Shown here in pieces: positions 33,032-41,564 of a DNA stretch of 64,000 nt. The position numbers and the translations under genes are program-made. This stretch comes from Renibacterium sp. Its GTDB lineage: Bacteria > Actinomycetota > Actinomycetes > Actinomycetales > Micrococcaceae. Numbering within the stretch: the first letter of the stretch is position 1; every line of letters starts with the position of its first letter. The notes below the pieces were generated by a model. That model had not been told where the DNA came from and made no database searches. It was given only the letters and a program-made list of their open reading frames with translations. Location of the stretch: contig JAFOLH010000005.1 of NCBI GenBank assembly GCA_017419405.1, positions 496,001 to 560,000 of the forward strand. Direction: 5' to 3'.

Positions 33032-34303
33032 TTATTTGGTGACCAGGGTCAAGCCGTATGCGCTCAACGCGGGGTTCACCGGCTGGAAGTAGGCGACATT
33101 GGGCTGGCCGACTTTGTCGCCGCAGACTGTCGGTTTATTCGGCCCCTGCGAGTATCCCTGCCCGCCGGAGGTCAGTCCCTGGGCCTGCGTCCCGGTGATG
33201 ATCGCGCCACCGGAGTCGCCGCCTTCGACGCAGGCGTTGTACTTGGTCAGGCCGGTGACCCGGTCGGTACCGGTGCCGTCCGCCCTGGTGTAGTTCACCG
33301 TCTGGTTTTTGGCCTGGATGGTGCCGCAAGTCCATTTGGTGGTCCGGCCGGACTTGCACGCCGTGCCGCCGATCGCGGTTTCCGTGGAGCCCGTCACGTT
33401 GACGTAGCTGCCGTTCTGGCGGTCCACCTGGGCCTGCAGCGTCACGTTGGCGGTGTCGGTGCGGATCAGGCCGTAGTCGTTGCCCGGGAAGTTGGACTTC
33501 TCGTAGGTCCCCAGAATCGTGGTGCCCTTTGCCTCGATCGGCCGGAGCGTGGGTTTGGCGCCGAGCTTGGTGGTGCAGTGCCCCGCCGTGACATCGAACG
33601 AATTCCCGGCGGAGTCCACGGCGGCGAAACCCAGCGAGCAGACTTGCCAGTAACCCGGACGGCCTTCGACCGGCAGGCCGTATTCCTGGCCGCCGTAGGC
33701 GTCGACCGCGCCGGCCGTGGTCATCGCAGTGCCTTCGCTCCGGGTCAGCGTCACGGCGCTGCCGTAGCGGCCCAGCGCTTGGTCCACGGCCGCCGGGACC
33801 GGCGATGCCGCCGGCAGGTCGACCACGACGGCGTTGCGGCTCGGGTCGATGCCCCAGCTGGCCCCGGCGACTTCGCCCAGAAGCGGGGTCAGCGCGCTGC
33901 GGACCTGTTCCAGTTGCGCCGCCGAACGGTTGACCACGAGCACTTTGCCGGCGCCGTTGATCCTGGCCGCCGGCACCATTGCCGGGTCGGTGACGCCGAC
34001 GGCCAGTTCGCCGCTGGCCTGATCGATGAAAGCGCCGCCGCCGGCCGAGCCCAAGACCGCATCCAGCCGTTGGGCCGCGGCGGAGAGCGCCGGTTGCTTC
34101 GCCACCCGGTCGGCAGCGTCTTTGCTGCTCAGCCCGGTGGATTCGAGGTATTGCACTGCGGCTTCGGTCGCGGTCTGCGGCTGCTGATCCGCGGCAGGGG
34201 TTGCCGCGTTGGCCACACCGGCAACCGTAGTTGCCAGCAGACCGGCTACTGCCACGCCGCCCAAACACGCTCGCAGCGTGTTTTTGGTGATGCTTTTGCT
34301 CAC
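33032..34303 (-). CDS. Secreted streptogrisin-like serine protease (S1E)
   Basis: 423 residues. Signal peptide (KNTLRACLGGVAVAGLLATT, cleavage near ANAA), then a propeptide of about 165 residues typical of alpha-lytic protease relatives (ARINGAGKVLVVNRSAAQLE, SWGIDPSRNAVVVDLPA). The mature chymotrypsin-fold domain has His242 in VTAGHC, Asp276 in PGNDYGLIR and Ser364 in CVEGGDSGG, with Cys pairs around each. GTG 34303 has AAAGGAG upstream. It is exported as a zymogen and cleaved autocatalytically in relatives. Probably acts together with the secreted subtilase at 2.9-6.5 kb in nutrient protein breakdown. Confidence 0.93.
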   Translation of the reverse strand: MSKSITKNTLRACLGGVAVAGLLATTVAGVANAATPAADQQPQTATEAAVQYLESTGLSSKDAADRVAKQPALSAAAQRLDAVLGSAGGGAFIDQASGELAVGVTDPAMVPAARINGAGKVLVVNRSAAQLEQVRSALTPLLGEVAGASWGIDPSRNAVVVDLPAASPVPAAVDQALGRYGSAVTLTRSEGTAMTTAGAVDAYGGQEYGLPVEGRPGYWQVCSLGFAAVDSAGNSFDVTAGHCTTKLGAKPTLRPIEAKGTTILGTYEKSNFPGNDYGLIRTDTANVTLQAQVDRQNGSYVNVTGSTETAIGGTACKSGRTTKWTCGTIQAKNQTVNYTRADGTGTDRVTGLTKYNACVEGGDSGGAIITGTQAQGLTSGGQGYSQGPNKPTVCGDKVGQPNVAYFQPVNPALSAYGLTLVTK

Positions 34304-34344
34304 TTCGGGGCTCCTTTAGATATTTTTATCAAGGGGGGTCCTGA

Positions 34345-34510
34345 AATCTCCCGGAATTTTGCCCGGAGATTGCTGCAACCCTAGAGCGCGGAATTCGGTG
34401 TTGTGAACGGCCCCCGGCATTTTGGGTGGCGATTCCCAGGCTCCAGTCAGGTTTTTGTTACAAGTAGTTTTCCTGGGCAACGAATGATTGGCTGCAACCT
34501 GGCTTACACT
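34345..34510 (+). promoter_or_regulatory. Hairpin and leaderless promoter before the Cys/Met enzyme
   Basis: AATCTCC/GGAGATT arms (34345-34351, 34365-34371) form a small hairpin in the divergent gap. TACACT (34505-34510) ends exactly 6 nt before the GTG of the PLP enzyme, the leaderless spacing seen repeatedly in this window. No clear -35 is visible. Confidence 0.45.
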
Positions 34511-34516
34511 CGAGGC

Positions 34517-35704
34517 GTGAGTTCACCGGAAGCCCCGCCCCCGCCCGCAGACCGGCCTGCCGAGGCCCCGCTCGCGCCGGACACCCTCGTGGTTTCCGCC
34601 GGCCGGCCGGCTCGCCGGCACGATGCCCCGGTCAATCCACCGATCGTGGTTTCCTCGACTTTCCACGGTTCCGGCCAGGTGGTCGACGGGGATCGGGCAT
34701 ACGGGCGCTATTCGAACCCCAGCTGGGACCCCTTCGAAGAAGCCCTGGCCGGGCTTGAAGGCTCCGAATTGCCCGGGTTGCTCTATGCTTCCGGCCTGGC
34801 CGCGGCGTCGGCGGCCTTGAGCCTGGTGCCGCACGGCGGAGTGCTGGTCATCCCGCGGCACGCATACCAGGGCGTCTTGGTGATGGCCGCGGAGTTGGCC
34901 GCGGCCGGCCGGTTCGAGCTGCGCTACGTCGATGTCGCGGAAACCGATCAGGTGATCGCCGCATTGGCCGGCGCGGATCTGCTCTGGCTGGAAAGCCCCA
35001 CCAATCCGTTGCTCGAAATCGCCGACCTCCCGACGCTGGTCCGGGCCGCCAAGCAGCTCAACCCGGCCGCGCTGGTGATCGTGGACAACACCTTCGCCAC
35101 TCCGCTGCTGCAACGGCCCCTGGAGCACGGTGCCGACGTCGTACTGCATTCGGTGACCAAATACTTGGCCGGGCATTCGGATGTCATCCTGGGCGCTTTG
35201 GTGACGCCGGACCCCGGTTTGCGGGAGCGGCTGCTGCACCACCGCTCCATCCACGGCGGGATCGCGGGCCCGTTCGAAGCCTGGCTGGCACTGCGCGGCT
35301 TGCGCACTTTGGCGGTGCGGATCGAGCGCTCGCAGGCGACCGCGGGTCTGCTCGCCCAACGGCTCAGCGAACATCCGGCCGTCCGGTCGGTGCGTTATCC
35401 GGGCCTGGCCGCAGACCCCGGGCATGCCCGGGCCGCAGCGCAGATGGGCGGGTTCGGCTCGGTGCTCGGCTTCGAGCCGGTCGGCGGGGCCGCGGCTGCG
35501 GATGCTCTGGTCGAGCGGCTCCGGCTGTGGACTCCGGCCACCTCGTTGGGCGGGGTGGAATCGCTCATCGAGCGGCGGCGCCGGCACGCGAACGAGCCGG
35601 AAACCGTGCCGGAAGCTTTGCTGCGGCTCAGCGTGGGCATTGAAAATGCCGAGGATCTGTGGACTGATCTGCGGCAATCCCTGGCGAACTCGCAAACCCG
35701 ATAA
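34517..35704 (+). CDS. Cystathionine gamma-synthase-like PLP enzyme
   Basis: 395 residues from GTG 34517. Cys/Met metabolism PLP-dependent family: tyrosine/arginine phosphate-binding segment GDRAYGRYSNPSWDPFEEAL, cofactor Asp in LVIVDNTFATPLL, and the Schiff-base Lys in VLHSVTKYLAGHSDVILG. The C-terminus has SLGGVESLIERR and RLSVGIENAEDLWTDL. Family members make cystathionine from O-acylhomoserine or cleave it (gamma-lyase); sequence alone does not decide. The frame continues upstream, but the -10 hexamer at 34505-34510 and the position of the first conserved block support this start. Confidence 0.88.
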   Translation: MSSPEAPPPPADRPAEAPLAPDTLVVSAGRPARRHDAPVNPPIVVSSTFHGSGQVVDGDRAYGRYSNPSWDPFEEALAGLEGSELPGLLYASGLAAASAALSLVPHGGVLVIPRHAYQGVLVMAAELAAAGRFELRYVDVAETDQVIAALAGADLLWLESPTNPLLEIADLPTLVRAAKQLNPAALVIVDNTFATPLLQRPLEHGADVVLHSVTKYLAGHSDVILGALVTPDPGLRERLLHHRSIHGGIAGPFEAWLALRGLRTLAVRIERSQATAGLLAQRLSEHPAVRSVRYPGLAADPGHARAAAQMGGFGSVLGFEPVGGAAAADALVERLRLWTPATSLGGVESLIERRRRHANEPETVPEALLRLSVGIENAEDLWTDLRQSLANSQTR

Positions 35705-35713
35705 GCTGGGCAG

Positions 35714-36046
35714 GTGAATATTGCGGGGACCATCGGGTTTTTGATCATGCTGTTGGCCGGCCTGGTCGGCTTGGGCATCCAGATTTGGGCGCTGGTCGAT
35801 TGCCTGATGGCGCGGCCGGCCGACTTCGAGCGCGCGGACAAGCGGACCAAATCGTTCTGGTTGGCGATCACCGGGGTCTCCGTGCTGGTCGGCATCCTCT
35901 ACACGATCGGTGCCGGGATCGGCTTCACCTTGCTGCTGATGCTGGCCGGTTGCGTGGGGGCCGGAACCTATTTGGCGGATGTGCGCCCCGCAGTCCGCGC
36001 AATGCGTGGCGGCGGCCGCCCGCAGAACCCCTACAACTCCTGGTGA
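35714..36046 (+). CDS. DUF2516-family membrane protein
   Basis: 110 residues, GTG start. Two or three membrane helices (GFLIMLLAGLVGLGIQIWAL; LAITGVSVLVGILYTIGAGI; a following LLLMLAGCVGAGTYLADVRP). The pattern WALVDCLMARPADFERADKR followed by TKSFWL and ending near MRGGGRPQNPYNSW is typical of the actinobacterial DUF2516 family; no function is established. TAAGCT ends 6 nt before the GTG, indicating a separate leaderless promoter although the preceding gene stops only 9 bp upstream. Confidence 0.8.
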   Translation: MNIAGTIGFLIMLLAGLVGLGIQIWALVDCLMARPADFERADKRTKSFWLAITGVSVLVGILYTIGAGIGFTLLLMLAGCVGAGTYLADVRPAVRAMRGGGRPQNPYNSW

Positions 36047-36093
36047 TTCCTATCGGTCCGCAAGCTCTGCCGGCCGCCCCCGTGGACTGAGGC

Positions 36094-36918
36094 TCAATCC
36101 GGCGACACCGCGGACCAGGCGATGGTCAGCTCGCCCAACCGCCAGCGGTCCACGCCGTCGAGCACCGGCCAGCCGTCGGCTTTGAGCGAGCGGCAGGCCG
36201 CAACCCAGCGCTGCCGGGGGCCGAAGCTCGCCAAAGCGGCGTGATCCAGCCAGGCCTGGTCCAATCCGGCCAGGAAGCGGTGGACTCTTTCGCCGGGCAC
36301 ATTCCGATGGATCAAAGCCTTGGGCAGCCGTTCCGCCACGTCGGAGGGCCGGTCGAAACTGCCGAACCGTTGCGAAACGGTCAGCGATACCGGCCCGGAT
36401 TTCGCCACGGCGACCCAACTGGCCCGGCGGCCGATTTCGTCGCAGGTCCCCTCGACCAAAAGCCCTGATTCGGTCAACCGCGCGCAGATCGTGGCCCAAA
36501 TGCCAGGCACGTCCGCTGCTTCGTATTGCCGGAGTACATTGAAGGCGCGCACGATCACCGGTCGCCGCGCGGTCGGAATTTCGAATCCGCCGAGCAGGAA
36601 ATGCAGTTTTCCGGTGGCCATCTCGAGTCCGCGGGCGACCCGCTCGGGTTCGATCTCGATGCCCGCCAGTTCCACTCCGGGGTGGACTTTGGCCAGCCGA
36701 CGGTAGAGTTCGACGGCGGTCGTGGGGGTGGCGCCGTAGCCGAGGTCCACCACGAGCGGCTCTGCCGCAGTCCGCAGCCGCCAAGCCTGCGGTCCGGCGA
36801 TCCAGCGGTCCACCCGGCGCAGCCGGTTCGGGTTGGTGGTGCCTCGGGTCACATTCCCCAGCGGTTTGGCGGCAGTCCTGGCCGTCGTCGTCCGCATTTT
36901 TCTCGCCCGCTCCACCAC
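36094..36918 (-). CDS. Class I SAM-dependent methyltransferase-like protein
   Basis: 274 residues. SAM-binding motif I VVDLGYGATPTTAVELYRRL is followed by the acidic end of beta-2 in LAGIEIEPERVARG; IVRAFNVLRQY and SGLLVEGTCDEIGRRASWVA fit motifs IV to VI. The substrate is unknown. GTG 36918 is chosen because TAGATT lies 7 nt upstream (minus strand), suggesting a leaderless start; a TTG three codons earlier is the alternative. Divergent from gpm, with the two -10 elements 35 bp apart. Confidence 0.8.
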   Translation of the reverse strand: MVERARKMRTTTARTAAKPLGNVTRGTTNPNRLRRVDRWIAGPQAWRLRTAAEPLVVDLGYGATPTTAVELYRRLAKVHPGVELAGIEIEPERVARGLEMATGKLHFLLGGFEIPTARRPVIVRAFNVLRQYEAADVPGIWATICARLTESGLLVEGTCDEIGRRASWVAVAKSGPVSLTVSQRFGSFDRPSDVAERLPKALIHRNVPGERVHRFLAGLDQAWLDHAALASFGPRQRWVAACRSLKADGWPVLDGVDRWRLGELTIAWSAVSPD

Positions 36919-36925
36919 CTGGCCC

Positions 36926-36971
36926 AATCTACCGGCTCCGGGTGCGGTGAGGGGAACTGCTTGGCTAGACT
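36926..36971. promoter_or_regulatory. Divergent leaderless promoters of the methyltransferase and gpm
   Basis: TAGATT on the minus strand (36931-36926) lies 7 nt from the methyltransferase GTG; TAGACT on the plus strand (36966-36971) lies 6 nt from the gpm ATG. The two -10 elements are so close that their -35 regions must overlap, so the promoters may interfere. Confidence 0.55.
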
Positions 36972-36977
36972 CAGAGC

Positions 36978-37724
36978 ATGACTTATACGCTGATCTTGCT
37001 GCGCCACGGCCACAGTGAATGGAATGCGAAAAACCTTTTCACCGGCTGGGTCGATGTCGATTTGAACGACCAGGGCCGGGCCGAGGCGGTGCAAGCCGGG
37101 CAACTGCTGGTGGAAAACGACTTGCTGCCGGACGTCCTCTACACCTCGCGGCAGAAGCGCGCGATCAACACCGCGAACCTGGCCCTGGCTGCCGCCGATC
37201 GCGGTTGGATCGACGTCAAGCGCTCCTGGCGGCTCAATGAGCGCCACTACGGCGCTTTGCAGGGCAAAGACAAGGCGCAGACGCTCGCCGAGTTCGGCGA
37301 AGCCCAATTCATGGAGTGGCGGCGCAGTTATGACGTACCGCCGCCGCCGCTGCCGGACGACTCCGAGTTCTCCCAGGTGGGCGATCCGCGGTACGCCGAC
37401 CTCGGCGACGCGATTCCGCGGACCGAATGCCTCAAGGATGTTCTGGAGCGGCTGCTGCCGTACTGGGAATCCGAAATCACCGCGGATTTGCGGGCGGGCA
37501 AAACCGTCTTGGTCACCGCGCACGGCAATTCGCTGCGCTCGTTGGTGAAGCACTTGGACGGCATTTCGGATGCCGACATCGCGGCGCTGAACATCCCCAC
37601 CGGAATCCCGCTGGTCTACGAATTGAACGACGATTTCACGCCGGTCACCCCCGGCGGCCGGTACCTGGATCCGGACGCTGCCGCAGCCGCCATCCAGGCC
37701 GTGGCGAACCAAGGCAAAAAGTAG
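36978..37724 (+). CDS. gpmA: 2,3-bisphosphoglycerate-dependent phosphoglycerate mutase
   Basis: 248 residues. Phosphohistidine motif [20 protein letters not shown] at the N-terminus, [20 protein letters not shown] in the middle and the second catalytic His in [19 protein letters not shown]. It interconverts 3- and 2-phosphoglycerate in glycolysis. The ATG lies 6 nt after a TAGACT hexamer (leaderless). The neighbourhood gpm, phoU, senX3-regX3 matches that around mycobacterial gpm1. A long hairpin repeat follows the stop. Confidence 0.95.
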   Translation: MTYTLILLRHGHSEWNAKNLFTGWVDVDLNDQGRAEAVQAGQLLVENDLLPDVLYTSRQKRAINTANLALAAADRGWIDVKRSWRLNERHYGALQGKDKAQTLAEFGEAQFMEWRRSYDVPPPPLPDDSEFSQVGDPRYADLGDAIPRTECLKDVLERLLPYWESEITADLRAGKTVLVTAHGNSLRSLVKHLDGISDADIAALNIPTGIPLVYELNDDFTPVTPGGRYLDPDAAAAAIQAVANQGKK

Positions 37725-37734
37725 CCCGCTAAGC

Positions 37735-37797
37735 CGTCGAGCGGCCAGTTCTGCAGGTTAGATCCCGTGGATAACCTGCAGAACTGGCCGCTCGACG
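37735..37797. repeat. Hairpin repeat family A, copy 3 (bidirectional terminator)
   Basis: Perfect 26-bp inverted repeat: arms 37735-37760 and 37772-37797 around an 11-nt loop. It contains GTCGAGCGGCCAG and CTGCAGGTTA, related to the copies at 8109 and 10243. It lies between convergent gpm and phoU, 10 and 13 bp from their stop codons. Confidence 0.85.
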
Positions 37798-37810
37798 TTG
37801 CTGTTGGTTT

Positions 37811-38467
37811 TTAGGCGTGTGCCTCGGGCTGCCACTGGCCGGTGACCAGGTAGGAAACCTTTCGGGCCACCGAGACTCCGTGGTCGCCGAACCGCTCGAA
37901 GTAGCGGCTGGCCAGGGTCACGTCGACCGTGGTGGCCGGAGTTTCCTGCCATTCCGGGGTCGCGATCGCCTTGAAGACGCTGCTGTGCAATTCGTCGATC
38001 CGGGCGTTGGCGGAGGCGATCTCGTTGACCAGATCGAGGTTCCGGGTTTCCAGCAATTCGCCCACCTGCTTGGAGATCTTGATGTCCAAGGCGGCCATTT
38101 CGTCGAACGTCGCGGTCAGCGATGCGGGAATGACTTTCTCCGGGAAACGCAAGCGCGCCAATTGCGCCACATGCCGGGCCAAATCGCCCATCCGCTCCAA
38201 CGAAGCGCTCATCCGCAAGGATCCCACGATCATCCGCAGATCCGAGGCGACCGGGCCTTGGAGTGCCAGGATGTCGATTGCGCGTTCGTCGAGATCGTTT
38301 TGCAGGAAATCGATTCGGGCATCGGCGGCGATGACCTCTTGGGCCAGCTCGACATCGGCTCCGGTGAAGGCCTGGTTGGCCTTTTCGATGGCCTCGGTGA
38401 CCAGCGCCGAAATTTCGATGAGCTCTTCACCAACCTGGTGTAGCTCAGCCTGGAATACTTTGCGCAC
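37811..38467 (-). CDS. phoU: Phosphate-signalling protein PhoU
   Basis: 218 residues, two PhoU three-helix repeats. First repeat: QAELHQVGEELIEISALVTE with VIAADARIDFLQNDLDERAI; second: TFDEMAALDIKISKQVGELL with ANARIDELHSSVFKAI. The conserved LQGPVASDLRMIVGSLRMSA and SRYFERFGDHGVSVARKVSY are the metal-cluster segments. It restrains the phosphate sensor kinase when phosphate is plentiful. GTG 38467 has AAGGAC 7 nt upstream. Divergent from senX3, which fits its role. Confidence 0.95.
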   Translation of the reverse strand: MRKVFQAELHQVGEELIEISALVTEAIEKANQAFTGADVELAQEVIAADARIDFLQNDLDERAIDILALQGPVASDLRMIVGSLRMSASLERMGDLARHVAQLARLRFPEKVIPASLTATFDEMAALDIKISKQVGELLETRNLDLVNEIASANARIDELHSSVFKAIATPEWQETPATTVDVTLASRYFERFGDHGVSVARKVSYLVTGQWQPEAHA

Positions 38468-38598
38468 GAAGCGTCCTTTCCCCTCAATGGTTGCCGCGGG
38501 CAGACTCAACGCAGCATCCCGCAGGGATCACCGCCCATTACGGCCACAACCCTACGGCCCAGCTTTCCAGTCGCCCATGAACACGCGGTCACGAGAAA

Positions 38599-38615
38599 GT
38601 GAACGTTGGTTGAAC
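38599..38615. promoter_or_regulatory. Pho/RegX3-box-like direct repeat before senX3
   Basis: GTGAAC (38599-38604) and TTGAAC (38610-38615) are direct repeats with 11-bp periodicity, the spacing of PhoB/RegX3-type boxes. It lies 62 bp before senX3 and about 130 bp before phoU on the other strand, so RegX3 may autoregulate both. Confidence 0.45.
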
Positions 38616-38676
38616 CCGGCCCGATTGCACCTGGATCCGGCGAATCCATGGTGCAGGCTAAGCATAAGCTAGTGCT

Positions 38677-39864
38677 GTGGACCCCCTGCTCATCGGAGTT
38701 GCCTCCGGACTGATCGGCCTGCTGATGGGCGCCTTTGGCGTGCTCGCATTCACGCTCAGCGACCGGCAGCGGAAGGTCTTCGACGCCGAGGACGAACCCA
38801 GCCTGCCGGCCGGTGCCGCGGAGGTACTGGCCGTCGTCGGGCGGGCTTTCGTGGTGGTCGACGTGCTCGACGGCGTGGTCCGGGCCAGCCCGGGAGCGTA
38901 TGCCTTCGGCCTGGTCCGCGGGCACACCGTGGTGCACCGGGAACTGCTGCAGATGACCGACCGGGTGCGCCGCGGCGGTGTGATCGAGGAACACGAACTG
39001 GAACTGCAGCGCGGACCGCTGGGCGAAGGCACCATCATCGTCCAGGTCCGGGTTGCCCCGCTCGGCGAAGACTACGTTCTGCTGTTGGCCGACGACCGCA
39101 CCGAAATCACCCGGACCGAGGCGATCCGCAACGATTTCGTGGCCAACGTTTCGCACGAGCTGAAGACCCCGGTGGGTGCGATTTCGCTGCTCGCGGAGGC
39201 GCTTGAAGCGTCGCCGGACGACGAGGAAGCGGTGCGGCGGTTCGCGCAACGGATGCACAAGGAGTCGCTGCGGCTGTCCGCCCTGGTGCAGGACATCATC
39301 GAACTTTCCCGGTTGCAAGGGGCGGACATCGTGCAGCAGGGCCACGCCGTGGACCTGAACAACGTGATCGCCGAGGCGGTGGACCGCTCCAAACTGCAGG
39401 CCGAGGCGAAGCACATCGAGTTGGTGACCGGCGGCACCGCGCCGGCACCGGTCTTCGGCGATGCGGACCTCCTGGTCACCGCGTTCCGGAATTTGATCGA
39501 CAATGCCGTCCGCTACTCGCCGGAGCACACCAAGGTCGGCATCGGCCTGCGCCGGACCGAGGGGCTGGTCAGTGTCTCGGTCTCCGACCAGGGCGATGGG
39601 ATCAGCACCGAGGAACAGGAGCGGATCTTCGAGCGCTTCTACCGGGTCGATGCGGCCAGGTCCCGGCAGACCGGAGGCACCGGACTCGGGCTGAGTATTG
39701 TGAAGCACGTGATTTCCAACCACGGCGGCGAAGTCACCGTGTGGTCCCAGCAAGGCAAGGGCTCAACATTCACGGTTCGTTTGCCGGAAATGGAAAGCCA
39801 GCAGAATCAAGGCGCAGACGGCGGCATCGAGGATGCCCGCCGGCTGTCCATACCGAAGGAGTGA
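38677..39864 (+). CDS. senX3: Phosphate-sensing histidine kinase SenX3
   Basis: 395 residues. One N-terminal membrane helix (LIGVASGLIGLLMGAFGVLA), a PAS-like domain (about 50-140), phospho-acceptor His in FVANVSHELKTPVGAISLLA, N box AFRNLIDNAVRYSPEH, G boxes VSDQGDGIS and GGTGLGLSIVKHVI. Homologous to mycobacterial SenX3, which is held inactive by PhoU and the Pst transporter when phosphate is high. GTG 38677 lies 6 nt after TAAGCT (leaderless). regX3 follows after 4 nt. Confidence 0.95.
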   Translation: MDPLLIGVASGLIGLLMGAFGVLAFTLSDRQRKVFDAEDEPSLPAGAAEVLAVVGRAFVVVDVLDGVVRASPGAYAFGLVRGHTVVHRELLQMTDRVRRGGVIEEHELELQRGPLGEGTIIVQVRVAPLGEDYVLLLADDRTEITRTEAIRNDFVANVSHELKTPVGAISLLAEALEASPDDEEAVRRFAQRMHKESLRLSALVQDIIELSRLQGADIVQQGHAVDLNNVIAEAVDRSKLQAEAKHIELVTGGTAPAPVFGDADLLVTAFRNLIDNAVRYSPEHTKVGIGLRRTEGLVSVSVSDQGDGISTEEQERIFERFYRVDAARSRQTGGTGLGLSIVKHVISNHGGEVTVWSQQGKGSTFTVRLPEMESQQNQGADGGIEDARRLSIPKE

Positions 39865-39868
39865 CTGC

Positions 39869-40549
39869 GTGAGCAGGATTTTGATCGTAGAGGACGAAGA
39901 GTCTTTTTCCGACCCCTTGTCCTATCTGCTGGCCAAGGAAGGTTTCGAGGTCGAGGTGGTGGACAACGGAATCGACGCGATCACCGAGTTCGACCGGGTG
40001 GGCGCCGATCTGGTGCTTCTGGACCTGCAGCTCCCGGGGCAGTCCGGAACCGAGGTCTGCCGGCAACTGCGGGCACGCTCGTCCGTTCCGGTGATCATGT
40101 TGACCGCCAAGGATTCGGAGATCGACAAGGTGGTGGGCCTGGAACTCGGTGCCGACGATTACGTCACGAAACCTTATTCATCGCGTGAGCTGGTGGCCCG
40201 GGTCCGGGCGGTGCTGCGCCGGCAAGGCGAGCCGGAAGAGCTGATGACCACGACGGTCCAGGCGGGCCCGGTGCGGATGGACATCGAGCGGCATGTGGTC
40301 AGTGTCAACGGCGACCAAGTGTCCCTGCCGCTGAAGGAGTTCGAGCTGCTGGAGATGCTTTTGCGCAACTCCGGCCGGGTGCTCACCCGCGGCCAACTGA
40401 TCGACCGGGTCTGGGGTTCGGACTATGTCGGAGACACCAAAACCCTCGATGTGCACGTCAAGCGGCTTCGCTCCAAAATCGAACCGGACCCGTCTGCGCC
40501 GCGGTATCTGGTGACGGTCCGCGGGCTGGGTTACAAGTTCGAGCCGTAA
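39869..40549 (+). CDS. regX3: Response regulator RegX3 (OmpR/PhoB family)
   Basis: 226 residues. Receiver: RILIVEDEESFSDPLSYLLA, phosphorylated Asp in DLVLLDLQLPGQSG, Lys in DDYVTKPYSSREL. Winged-helix DNA-binding domain: VSLPLKEFELLEMLLRNSGR, GSDYVGDTKTLDVHVKRLRS, YLVTVRGLGYKFEP. It activates phosphate-starvation genes after phosphorylation by SenX3. GTG 39869 has AAGGAG about 9 nt upstream. A strong terminator follows. Confidence 0.95.
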   Translation: MSRILIVEDEESFSDPLSYLLAKEGFEVEVVDNGIDAITEFDRVGADLVLLDLQLPGQSGTEVCRQLRARSSVPVIMLTAKDSEIDKVVGLELGADDYVTKPYSSRELVARVRAVLRRQGEPEELMTTTVQAGPVRMDIERHVVSVNGDQVSLPLKEFELLEMLLRNSGRVLTRGQLIDRVWGSDYVGDTKTLDVHVKRLRSKIEPDPSAPRYLVTVRGLGYKFEP

Positions 40550-40606
40550 CCACCGGCCGCGAATCGCCGGCCGCGCCGGCCCGGCCAGAGCTGCTTTCGA
40601 GCATAA

Positions 40607-40639
40607 GAAGGGCCGCCCGCTTCAAGCGGGCGGCCCTTC
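40607..40639. terminator. Hairpin terminator between regX3 and the lipoprotein gene
   Basis: Near-perfect palindrome: arms 40607-40622 and 40624-40639 (core AAGGGCCGCCCGC) with a very tight turn. It lies between convergent genes, 58 bp after regX3 and 32 bp after the lipoprotein stop. Confidence 0.8.
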
Positions 40640-40670
40640 GGCAAATCTCGGGGATTCCGGAACCGGAGGC

Positions 40671-41216
40671 TCAGGAAGAAGGCGTCGCCGACGACGTCGG
40701 GCTCGGCAGTGCCGGGCCGGGGACGTACTTCTTGTACTCTTCCAACGTGCCGTCCAACACCGGGACCTTGAGCTCGGCGCTCTTCGGAGTGCTGGTTCCG
40801 TCCTGGCTGATCGTGACTGCTTCCAGTGCGCCGGCCGGTTCGGCCACCGTGCTCAGGATCGACGCCTCATTGCTTTCATTGAGGTAGTACGGTTCGCTCG
40901 GATTGACCGTCACCTGGGTCTGGGCGCCGTCGGAGCCGCGGAAGGTCACTTGGACCGGTGCCTGCGAGTTGTTGAAGACCGCGCCGAGCACCCGTCCCGG
41001 CTGGTCCGCGCGTCCACTGGTCACGAGCAGGATGTTGCGCAGCTCGACATCGCCCAGATTGATCTGGGCACCGTCCGACGGAGCATAGGTGTGGGTGGTC
41101 TGCTGCGGCGCGATGTAGCTGCAGGCGGAGACTCCCAGAAGGCTTGCGCCGATCACGGCGACGGCGCCCAGGCGGCGGGGGAGGCTCAGGCCTCGGTGGC
41201 TCGCAGCGAGTTTCAC
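40671..41216 (-). CDS. Lipoprotein, positional counterpart of mycobacterial LpqE
   Basis: 181 residues from GTG 41216, which has AGGAG 7 nt upstream (ATGs 2 and 5 codons earlier lack spacing). Lipobox GVSAC follows a hydrophobic core (LGAVAVIGASLLGVSAC). The mature part is a small beta-sandwich (VELRNILLVTSGRADQPGRV, LGAVFNNSQAPVQVTFRG) and a Ser/Thr/Pro tail. It lies divergent from carD, exactly where LpqE lies in mycobacteria, and the VELRNILLV...VFNN pattern fits copper-chaperone-like lipoproteins; function here is inferred. Confidence 0.7.
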   Translation of the reverse strand: MKLAASHRGLSLPRRLGAVAVIGASLLGVSACSYIAPQQTTHTYAPSDGAQINLGDVELRNILLVTSGRADQPGRVLGAVFNNSQAPVQVTFRGSDGAQTQVTVNPSEPYYLNESNEASILSTVAEPAGALEAVTISQDGTSTPKSAELKVPVLDGTLEEYKKYVPGPALPSPTSSATPSS

Positions 41217-41533
41217 GTACATTCTCCTCATATCAACGCGGCTGTGCCGATCGTCTGCGCGGTCTCCGACGGGAACGCATCGGATTTGGTCCCGGGACAC
41301 AGCTACGGCTCAGAAAGCTTGCCCTCATAGCGTATCCGCAAATGCCGCCCGACTCGACTCGGACGCCCGCCGTCCGGGCCGCGGATCACCGGAAGTTCTG
41401 GAATTCCGCGGGCATATCGATGCACTTTTCGGCTAGCGAGTCAAGAGGGAATTAGCAGCCAATTCTTTGTCCCAGCTGTCCCTGACCTGCGAGAACATTG
41501 GCATCTGGCGGCTCTGCCGCGATCATTTCGTGA

Positions 41534-41539
41534 TAAACT
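41534..41539 (+). promoter_or_regulatory. Candidate -10 of carD within a 348-bp gap
   Basis: TAAACT lies 25 nt before the carD ATG; no convincing -35 is visible at the expected place. The leader carries AAAGGGAG as ribosome site. The rest of the divergent gap 41217-41533 contains nothing I recognise. Confidence 0.4.
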
Positions 41540-41564
41540 GGGATGCGGGAAAGGGAGAATCCAC

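Noticed and set aside
34403-34516. N-terminal extension of the Cys/Met enzyme
   Set aside because: The extension has no family similarity and contains the -10 element placed 6 nt before GTG 34517.
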